Below, piece by piece: positions 36,400 to 48,064 of a stretch of 64,000 bases of DNA. The notes beneath the pieces are model-generated. The model made no database searches. It saw only the letters and a program-made list of their open reading frames with translations, and was not told the DNA's origin. Made by a program: the position numbers and the translations under genes. Every line of letters starts with the position of its first letter. Position 1 is the stretch's first letter. The stretch comes from Littorina saxatilis (Eukaryota > Mollusca > Gastropoda > Littorinimorpha > Littorinidae), in the NCBI RefSeq assembly GCF_037325665.1, contig NC_090245.1, positions 108,963,996 to 109,027,995 of the forward strand, read 5' to 3'.

Positions 36400-38099
36400 G
36401 CAGACAGACAAACACACATACACACAGAAACATACATACACACACACACATACATACACACACACAAACACACACACACACATACATAAAGACACATACA
36501 TACATACACATACACACACACACAGCCAGATCAAGCCTCTGTTGAAGGAAGTGTACAAAACAGTCCTTCGAAGATTGTCTCTTTAGAACACAGAACACAA
36601 ATGTAAAGGTATTCCCGTAACCATATTTGATAGTAAGGAAGTGAAATGTTAGACATCTCAATTTGTCTAGGGCCAGCTTTATGATGGCGCTGTCCATCTC
36701 CTCTCCCTCGCTGCATACCCTTCCCATAGGGCCAGCTTTATGAGGGCGCTGTCCATCTCCTCTCCCTTGCTGCATTCCCTTCCCATAGGGCCAGCTTTAT
36801 GAGGGCGCTGTCCATCTCCTCTCCCTCGCTGCATTCCCTTCCCATAGGGCCAGCTTTATGAGGGCGCTGTCCATCTCCTCTCCCTCGCTGCATTCCCTTC
36901 CCATAGGGCCAGCTTTATGAGGGCGCTGTCCATCTCCTCTCCCTCGCTGCCTTCCCTTCCCATAGGGCCAGCTTTATGAGGGCGCTGTCCATCTCCTCTC
37001 CCTCGCTGCATTCCCTTCCCATAGGGCCAGCTTTATGAGGGCGCTGTCCATCTCCTCTCCCTCGCTGCATTCCCTTCCCATAGGGCCAGCTTTATGAGGG
37101 CGCTGTCCATCTCCTCTCCCTCGCTGCATTCGTCTTCCCATAGGGCCAGCTTTATGAGGGCGCTGTCCATCTCCTCTCCCTCGCTGCCTTCCCTTCCCAT
37201 AGGGCCAGCTTTATGATGGCGCTGTCCATCTCCTCTCCCTCGCTGCATACCCTTCCCATAGGGCCAGCTTTATGATGGCGCTGTCCATCTCCTCTCCCTC
37301 GCTGCCTTCCCTTCCCATAGGGCCAGCTTTATGAGGGCGCTGTCCATCTCCTCTCCCTCGCTGCATTCCCTTCCCATAGGGCCAGCTTTATGAGGGCGCT
37401 GTCCATCTCCTCTCCCTCGCTGCATTCCCTTCCCATAGGGCCAGCTTTATGAGGGCGCTGTCCATCTCCTCTCCCTCGCTGCCTTCCCTTCCCATAGGGC
37501 CAGCTTTATGAGGGCGCTGTCCATCTCCTCTCCCTCGCTGCATTCGTCTTCCCATAGGGCCAGCTTTATGAGGGCGCTGTCCATCTCCTCTCCCTCGCTG
37601 CATTCGTCTTGCCCGACCCGGGGACCCATTTCCAGCCGGGTAGACTGGAGACTGAGTGCTCGGAAGAATCGGGTATTTGTGTTCGCCCCGAGGGGGAGGT
37701 TTTCCCCGACCCCTAGCGTGAGAGACAAGCACTCTAACCATTTGCCACCCGGTTCTCTCATAAATACCCAGAGGGAGAGGCTTTCCCCAACCCCCAGCGT
37801 GAGAGACAAGTAGTCTAACCATTAGCCACCCGGTTCTCTCATAAATACCCCGAGGGGGGGGGGTTTCCCCGACCCCTAGCGTGAGAGACAAGTAGTCTAA
37901 CCATTTGCCGCCCGGTTCTCCCCTAAAAACCCAGAGGAAAAAGACCGTGCTTATGAGGGTGCGGCTTCAAGGCACAACACGCACCTCCAACAGTTCCCAA
38001 TGTGTCCTTTTTTGTTACAATTACGGTTTGTCAAGAGAACACGTTCTCCTTGCAAAGTAGGCGTCCCAAGGGTAGGTGTATGGCTGCAGACAGACAGAC

Positions 38100-38130
<31 letters not shown>

Positions 38131-38835
38131 GAGACAAACAGACAGACAAACAGACAGACAGAGAGACAAACAGACAGACAAACAAACAGACAGACAGACA
38201 AACAAACAGACAGACAGACAGACAGACAAACAAACAGACAGACAAACAAACAGACAGACAGACATGCATTGCCAGACATTGCCAGAGAAACATAGAGGAA
38301 GAGAGCACTTAGAATTTTAACTTCACAACTTTGGTTTCAAGTTTCCACTGTTTGCTGAATGAACAATCTAATTTCACTTGCACGCATAGTCGTTTTTATG
38401 GTCACCTCGTGTCGGAGCTCTGAAGTAGGCAGCCATGCGGAACCAGCCGTCAGCAGAACGCACTGAAGTGTGAGACGCCAGGTACTCTGTAGATTTCTCA
38501 CCTAAACAACAAGAACCAAGCAATCCGCTCCTTCAACAGACGATGTTCAGAAATATCTCTGTCGGCTTTGTACGGGCTGTGAACGAGTGCATACGCTTGC
38601 ATAATTTAGCAAATCAAACTTTCCAAGGTGACATAATTGGCTATTCCATAGCGAGGGGTGTGTCTGAAAACGTGAACAAGGAGTACGGGTAGAAAGCTTG
38701 CCTCACTAAAAGCAAAGGTATTCACTGTTTTACAACCCATACAAACCCAACAGAGTTATTTCCGGAGTTCGTCTGTTCATCACAACGGAGCAAGAGGGGA
38801 TCGTAAAACATGGACCCGTGTGTGTGTGTGTGTGT

Positions 38836-38873
<38 letters not shown>

Positions 38874-41800
38874 ACGTGTGTGTGTATGTGCGCGCGGTGA
38901 CATTATGTAAAGGGGGTGAAAGGCGATCTGTTGGATTTGGTGTGGATCTCTGTTTGCCTGTCTACTGTATGATCATCTGTATGTTATTCCCCTGTGTGGT
39001 GGGACCAGCATACCGTTGTCGCTGTACTGGTACTGCATGTTGGCCCGGTATTTCTGGAAGAGCTTGCCCGGCATGTCGTTCAGCTGTTTGAGGCGTGCAG
39101 TGAAGGCGTACATCTTGCCCGAGGTCAAGGTCACCAGCTGGGACGGACCCAGGTGGGAGTTCTTCATTCTGTAATCCACACAAAGGCTACATGTAGACAT
39201 GTATTGTAGGTCTGCGTACACGGCTAACCACCTCATTCACTGCCACAGACAGGCTCACAGCAGCACAGACAGAGTGACGGACCGTCACGCGCACACACGC
39301 ACACGCTAACACACACACACACACACACACGCAAACACTCATACAACAAGACGAACTCCGGGTGTAGGTTATGAAAGAGTAAATACTCATGCTTTTGATG
39401 AAGCTCCTTGTCTATGTGTTTTATATACACCCCTTGCTAACGACTGGCCTATAATGTCACGTGGGACAGTTTGATGAAGCTCCTTGTCTATGTGTTTTAT
39501 ATACACCCCTTGCTAACGACTGGCCTATAATGTCACGTGGGACAGTTTGATGAAGCTCCTTGTCTATGTGTTTTATATACACCCCTTGCTAACGACTGGC
39601 CTATAATGTCACGTGGGACAGTTTGATGAAGCTCCTTGTCTATGTGTTTTATATACACCCCTTGCTAACGACTGGCCTATAATGTCACGTGGGACAGTTT
39701 GATGAAGCTCCTTGTCTATGTGTTGTATATTTGCTAACGACTGGCCTATAATGTCACGTGGGACAGTTTGATGAAGCTCCTTGTCTGTGTGTTTTATATA
39801 CACCCCTTGCTAACGACTGGCCTATAATGTCACGTGGGACAGTTTGATGAAGCTCCTTGTCTATGTGTTTTATATACACCCCTTGCTAACGACTGGCCTA
39901 TAATGTCACGTGGGACAGTTTGATGAAGCTCCTTGTCTATGTGTTTTATATACACCCCTTGCTAACGACTGGCCTATAATGTCACGTGGGACAGTTTGAT
40001 GAAGCTCCTTGTCTATGTGTTTTATATACACCCCTTGCTAACGACTGGCCTATAATGTCACGTGGGACAGTTTGATGAAGCTCCTTGTCTATGTGTTTTA
40101 TATACACCCCTTGCTAACGACTGGCCTATAATGTCACGTGGGACAGTTTGATGAAGCTCCTTGTCTGTGTGTTTTATATACACCCCTTGCTAACGACTGG
40201 CCTATAATGTCACGTGGGACAGTTTGATGAAGCTCCTTGTCTGTGTGTTTCATATACACCCCTTGCTAACGACTGGCCTATAATGTCACGTGGGACAGTT
40301 TGATGAAGCTCCTTGTCTATGTGTTTTATATACACCCCTTGCTAACGACTGGCCTATAATGTCACGTGGGACAGTTTGATGAAGCTCCTTGTCTATGTGT
40401 TTTATATACACCCCTTGCTAACGACTGGCCTATAATGTCACGTGGGACAGTTTGATGAAGCTCCTTGTCTATGTGTTTTATATACACCCCTTGCTAACGA
40501 CTGGCCTATAATGTCACGTGGGACAGTTTGATGAAGCTCCTTGTCTGTGTGTTTTATATACACCCCTTGCTAACGACTGGCCTATAATGTCACGTGGGAC
40601 AGTTTGATGAAGCTCCTTGTCTATGTGTTTTATATACACCCCTTGCTAACGACTGGCCTATAATGTCACGTGGGACAGTTTGATGAAGCTCCTTGTCTGT
40701 GTGTTTTATATACACCCCTTGCTAACGACTGGCCTATAATGTCACGTGGGACAGTTTGATGAAGCTCCTTGTCTGTGTGTTTTATATACACCCCTTGCTA
40801 ACGACTGGCCTATAATGTCACGTGGGACAGTTTGATGAAGCTCCTTGTCTGTGTGTTTTATATACACCCCTTGCTAACGACTGGCCTATAATGTCACGTG
40901 GGACAGTTTGATGAAGCTCCTTGTCTGTGTGTTTTATATACACCCCTTGCTAACGACTGGCCTATAATGTCACGTGGGACAGTTTGATGAAGCTCCTTGT
41001 CTGTGTGTTTTATATACACCCCTTGCTAACGACTGGCCTATAATGTCACGTGGGACAGTTTGATGAAGCTCCTTGTCTGTGTGTTTTATATACACCCCTT
41101 GCTAACGACTGGCCTATAATGTCACGTGGGACAGTTTGATGAAGCTCCTTGTCTGTGTGTTTTATATACACCCCTTGCTAACGACTGGCCTATAATGTCA
41201 CGTGGGACAGTTTGATGAAGCTCCTTGTCTATGTGTTTTATATACACCCCTTGCTAACGACTGGCCTATAATGTCACGTGGGACAGTTTGATGAAGCTCC
41301 TTGTCTGTGTGTTTTATATACACCCCTTGCTAACGACTGGCCTATAATGTCACGTGGGACAGTTTGATGAAGCTCCTTGTCTGTGTGTTCTATATACACC
41401 CCTTGCTAACGACTGGCCTATAATGTCACGTGGGACAGTTTGATGAAGCTCCTTGTCTGTGTGTTTTATATACACCCCTTGCTAACGACTGGCCTATAAT
41501 GTCACGTGGGACAGTTTGATGAAGCTCCTTGTCTATGTGTTTTATATACACCCCTTGCTAACGACTGGCCTATAATGTCACGTGGGACAGTTTGATGAAG
41601 CTCCTTGTCTATGTGTTTTATATACACCCCTTGCTAACGACTGGCCTATAATGTCACGTGGGACAGTTTGATGAAGCTCCTTGTCTATGTGTTATATATA
41701 CACCCCTTGCTAACGACTGGCCTATAATGTCACGTGGGACAGTTTGATGAAGCTCCTTGTCTATGTGTTCTATATACACCCCTTGCTAACGACTGGCCTA

Positions 41801-44800
41801 TAATGTCACGCGGGACAGTTTGATGAAGCTCCTTGTCTATGTGTTTTATATACACCCCTTGATAACGACTGGCCTATAATGTCACGTGGGACAGTTTGAT
41901 GAAGCTCCTTGTCTGTGTGTTTTATATACACCCCTTGCTAACGACTGGCCTATAATGTCACGTGGGACAGTTTGATGAAGCTCCTTGTCTATGTGTTTTA
42001 TATACACCCCTTGCTAACGACTGGCCTATAATGTCACGTGGGACAGTTTGATGAAGCTCCTTGTCTATGTGTTTTATATACACCCCTTGCTAACGACTGG
42101 CCTATAATGTCACGTGGGACAGTTTGATGAAGCTCCTTGTCTGTGTGTTTTATATACACCCCTTGCTAACGACTGGCCTATAATGTCACGTGGGACAGTT
42201 TGATGAAGCTCCTTGTCTGTGTGTTTTATATACACCCCTTGCTAACGACTGGCCTATAATGTCACGTGGGACAGTTTGATGAAGCTCCTTGTCTGTGTGT
42301 TTTATATACACCCCTTGCTAACGACTGGCCTATAATGTCACGTGGGACAGTTTGATGAAGCTCCTTGTCTATGTGTTTTATATACACCCCTTGCTAACGA
42401 CTGGCCTATAATGTCACGTGGGACAGTTTGATGAAGCTCCTTGTCTGTGTGTTTTATATACACCCCTTGCTAACGACTGGCCTATAATGTCACGTGGGAC
42501 AGTTTGATGAAGCTCCTTGTCTCTGTGTTTTATATACACCCCTTGCTAACGACTGGCCTATAATGTCACGTGGGACAGTTTGATGAAGCTCCTTGTCTAT
42601 GTGTTTTATATACACCCCTTGCTAACGACTGCCCTATAATGTCACGTGGGACAGTTTGATGAAGCTCCTTGTCTGTGTGTTTCATATACACCCCTTGCTA
42701 ACGACTGGCCTATAATGTCACGTGGGACAGTTTGATGAAGCTCCTTGTCTGTGTGTTTTATATACACCCCTTGCTAACGACTGGCCTATAATGTCACGTG
42801 GGACAGTTTGATGAAGCTCCTTGTCTGTGTGTTCTATATACACCCCTTGCTAACGACTGGCCTATAATGTCACGTGGGACAGTTTGATGAAGCTCCTTGT
42901 CTGTGTGTTTTATATACACCCCTTGCTAACGACTGGCCTATAATGTCACGTGGGACAGTTTGATGAAGCTCCTTGTCTGTGTGTTTTATATACACCCCTT
43001 GCTAACGACTGGCCTATAATGTCACGTGGGACAGTTTGATGAAGCTCCTTGTCTGTGTGTTTTATATACACCCCTTGCTAACGACTGGCCTATAATGTCA
43101 CGTGGGACAGTTTGATGAAGCTCCTTGTCTGTGTGTTTTATATACACCCCTTGCTAACGACTGGCCTATAATGTCACGTGGGACAGTTTGATGAAGCTCC
43201 TTGTCTGTGTGTTTTATATACACCCCTTGCTAACGACTGGCCTATAATGTCACGTGGGACAGTTTGATGAAGCTCCTTGTCTGTGTGTTTTATATACACC
43301 CCTTGCTAACGACTGGCCTATAATGTCACGTGGGACAGTTTGATGAAGCTCCTTGTCTGTGTGTTTTATATACACCCCTTGCTAACGACTGGCCTATAAT
43401 GTCACGTGGGACAGTTTGATGAAGCTCCTTGTCTGTGTGTTTCATATACACCCCTTGCTAACGACTGGCCTATAATGTCACGTGGGACAGTTTGATGAAG
43501 CTCCTTGTCTGTGTGTTTTATATACACCCCTTGCTAACGACTGGCCTATAATGTCACGTGGGACAGTTTGATGAAGCTCCTTGTCTGTGTGTTTTATATA
43601 CACCCCTTGCTAACGACTGGCCTATAATGTCACGTGGGACAGTTTGATGAAGCTCCTTGTCTGTGTGTTTTATATACACCCCTTGCTAACGACTGGCCTA
43701 TAATGTCACGTGGGACAGTTTGATGAAGCTCCTTGTCTGTGTGTTTTATATACACCCCTTGCTAACGACTGGCCTATAATGTCACGTGGGACAGTTTGAT
43801 GAAGCTCCTTGTCTGTGTGTTTTATATACACCCCTTGCTAACGACTGGCCTATAATGTCACGTGGGACAGTTTGATGAAGCTCCTTGTCTGTGTGTTTTA
43901 TATACACCCCTTGCTAACGACTGGCCTATAATGTCACGTGGGACAGTTTGATGAAGCTCCTTGTCTGTGTGTTTTATATACACCCCTTGCTAACGACTGG
44001 CCTATAATGTCACGTGGGACAGTTTGATGAAGCTCCTTGTCTATGTGTTTTATATACACCCCTTGCTAACGACTGGCCTATAATGTCACGTGGGACAGTT
44101 TGATGAAGCTCCTTGTCTATGTGTTTTATATACACCCCTTGCTAACGACTGGCCTATAATGTCACGTGGGACAGTTTGATGAAGCTCCTTGTCTATGTGT
44201 TTTATATACACCCCTTGCTAACGACTGGCCTATAATGTCACGTGGGACAGTTTGATGAAGCTCCTTGTCTGTGTGTTTTATATACACCCCTTGCTAACGA
44301 CTGGCCTATAATGTCACGTGGGACAGTTTGATGAAGCTCCTTGTCTGTGTGTTTTATATACACCCCTTGCTAACGACTGGCCTATAATGTCACGTGGGAC
44401 AGTTTGATGAAGCTCCTTGTCTGTGTGTTTTATATACACCCCTTGCTAACGACTGGCCTATAATGTCACGTGGGACAGTTTGATGAAGCTCCTTGTCTGT
44501 GTGTTTTATATACACCCCTTGCTAACGACTGGCCTATAATGTCACGTGGGACAGTTTGATGAAGCTCCTTGTCTATGTGTTTTATATACACCCCTTGCTA
44601 ACGACTGGCCTATAATGTCACGTGGGACAGTTTGATGAAGCTCCTTGTCTGTGTGTTTTATATACACCCCTTGCTAACGACTGGCCTATAATGTCACGTG
44701 GGACAGTTTGATGAAGCTCCTTGTCTGTGTGTTTTATATACACCCCTTGCTAACGACTGGCCTATAATGTCACGTGGGACAGTTTGATGAAGCTCCTTGT

Positions 44801-47800
44801 CTATGTGTTTTATATACACCCCTTGCTAACGACTGGCCTATAATGTCACGTGGGACAGTTTGATGAAGCTCCTTGTCTGTGTGTTTTATATACACCCCTT
44901 GCTAACGACTGGCCTATAATGTCACGTGGGACAGTTTGATGAAGCTCCTTGTCTGTGTGTTCTATATACACCCCTCGCTAACGACTGGCCTATAATGTCA
45001 CGTGGGACAGTTTGATGAAGCTCCTTGTCTGTGTGTTTTATATACACCCCTTGCTAACGACTGGCCTATAATGTCACGTGGGACAGTTTGATGAAGCTCC
45101 TTGTCTATGTGTTTTATATACACCCCTTGCTAACGACTGGCCTATAATGTCACGTGGGACAGTTTGATGAAGCTCCTTGTCTATGTGTTTTATATACACC
45201 CCTTGCTAACGACTGGCCTATAATGTCACGTGGGACAGTTTGATGAAGCTCCTTGTCTGTGTGTTTTATATACACCCCTTGCTAACGACTGGCCTATAAT
45301 GTCACGTGGGACAGTTTGATGAAGCTCCTTGTCTATGTGTTTTATATACACCCCTTGCTAACGACTGGCCTATAATGTCACGTGGGACAGTTTGATGAAG
45401 CTCCTTGTCTATGTGTTTTATATACACCCCTTGCTAACGACTGGCCTATAATGTCACGTGGGACAGTTTGATGAAGCTCCTTGTCTGTGTGTTTTATATA
45501 CACCCCTTGCTAACGACTGGCCTATAATGTCACGTGGGACAGTTTGATGAAGCTCCTTGTCTGTGTGTTTTATATACACCCCTTGCTAACGACTGGCCTA
45601 TAATGTCACGTGGGACAGTTTGATGAAGCTCCTTGTCTATGTGTTTTATATACACCCCTTGCTAACGACTGGCCTATAATGTCACGTGGGACAGTTTGAT
45701 GAAGCTCCTTGTCTGTGTGTTTTATATACACCCCTTGCTAACGACTGGCCTATAATGTCACGTGGGACAGTTTGATGAAGCTCCTTGTCTATGTGTTTTA
45801 TATACACCCCTTGCTAACGACTGGCCTATAATGTCACGTGGGACAGTTTGATGAAGCTCCTTGTCTGTGTGTTTCATATACACCCCTTGCTAACGACTGG
45901 CCTATAATGTCACGTGGGACAGTTTGATGAAGCTCCTTGTCTATGTGTTTTATATACACCCCTTGCTAACGACTGGCCTATAATGTCACGTGGGACAGTT
46001 TGATGAAGCTCCTTGTCTGTGTGTTTTATATACACCCCTTGCTAACGACTGGCCTATAATGTCACGTGGGACAGTTTGATGAAGCTCCTTGTCTATGTGT
46101 TTTATATACACCCCTTGCTAACGACTGGCCTATAATGTCACGTGGGACAGTTTGATGAAGCTCCTTGTCTATGTGTTTTATATACACCCCTTGCTAACGA
46201 CTGGCCTATAATGTCACGTGGGACAGTTTGATGAAGCTCCTTGTCTATGTGTTTTATATACACCCCTTGCTAACGACTGGCCTATAATGTCACGTGGGAC
46301 AGTTTGATGAAGCTCCTTGTCTGTGTGTTTTATATACACCCCTTGCTAACGACTGGCCTATAATGTCACGTGGGACAGTTTGATGAAGCTCCTTGTCTGT
46401 GTGTTTTATATACACCCCTTGCTAACGACTGGCCTATAATGTCACGTGGGACAGTTTGATGAAGCTCCTTGTCTATGTGTTTTATATACACCCCTTGCTA
46501 ACGACTGGCCTATAATGTCACGTGGGACAGTTTGATGAAGCTCCTTGTCTGTGTGTTTTATATACACCCCTTGCTAACGACTGGCCTATAATGTCACGTG
46601 GGACAGTTTGATGAAGCTCCTTGTCTGTGTGTTCTATATACACCCCTTGCTAACGACTGGCCTATAATGTCACGTGGGACAGTTTGATGAAGCTCCTTGT
46701 CTGTGTGTTTTATATACACCCCTTGCTAACGACTGGCCTATAATGTCACGTGGGACAGTTTGATGAAGCTCCTTGTCTGTGTGTTTTATATACACCCCTT
46801 GCTAACGACTGGCCTATAATGTCACGTGGGACAGTTTGATGAAGCTCCTTGTCTGTGTGTTTCATATACACCCCTTGCTAACGACTGGCCTATAATGTCA
46901 CGTGGGACAGTTTGATGAAGCTCCTTGTCTGTGTGTTCTATATACACCCCTTGCTAACGACTGGCCTATAATGTCACGTGGGACAGTTTGATGAAGCTCC
47001 TTGTCTGTGTGTTTTATATACACCCCTTGCTAACGACTGGCCTATAATGTCACGTGGGACAGTTTGATGAAGCTCCTTGTCTGTGTGTTTTATATACACC
47101 CCTTGCTAACGACTGGCCTATAATGTCACGTGGGACAGTTTGATGAAGCTCCTTGTCTATGTGTTTTATATACACCCCTTGCTAACGACTGGCCTATAAT
47201 GTCACGTGGGACAGTTTGATGAAGCTCCTTGTCTGTGTGTTTTATATACACCCCTTGCTAACGACTGGCCTATAATGTCACGTGGGACAGTTTGATGAAG
47301 CTCCTTGTCTATGTGTTTTATATACACCCCTTGCTAACGACTGGCCTATAATGTCACGTGGGACAGTTTGATGAAGCTCCTTGTCTATGTGTTTTATATA
47401 CACCCCTTGCTAACGACTGGCCTATAATGTCACGTGGGACAGTTTGATGAAGCTCCTTGTCTATGTGTTCTATATACACCCCTTGCTAACGACTGGCCTA
47501 TAATGTCACGTGGGACAGTTTGATGAAGCTCCTTGTCTATGTGTTCTATATACACCCCTTGCTAACGACTGGCCTATAATGTCACGTGGGACAGTTTGAT
47601 GAAGCTCCTTGTCTATGTGTTCTATATACACCCCTTGCTAACGACTGGCCTATAATGTCACGTGGGACAGTTTGATGAAGCTCCTTGTCTATGTGTTTTA
47701 TATACACCCCTTGCTAACGACTGGCCTATAATGTCACGTGGGACAGTTTGATGAAGCTCCTTGTCTATGTGTTTTATATATAATACCCCTTGCTAACGAC

Positions 47801-47974
47801 TGGCCTATAATGTCACGTGGGACAGTTTGCCACAAGCAAGAGTATTTGTCTCTTTTCATAACCAATACAAACTTGACTTATTTCCGAACATCGTCTATTG
47901 TGCGGATTATACGGTTACTCGTCGAAATTGTCTCGAGTTTGCCCTTTTGCCCGTCGACGTTTTGGTGCCCTCGT

Positions 47975-48064
<90 letters not shown>

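Noticed and set aside
36045-36775. Long Cys/Val/His-rich ORFs in the CA microsatellites (also near 32755, 35024, 62135)
   Set aside because: They are simple-sequence artefacts. Only the GH10 exons at their edges are real.
38002-38320. RQTD-rich ORFs
   Set aside because: They are produced by the CAGA tetranucleotide repeat and are open in several frames on both strands.
39394-47828. Possible CRISPR-like array
   Set aside because: The 76-bp units are contiguous with no unique spacers, and the host is a eukaryote. It is a satellite.
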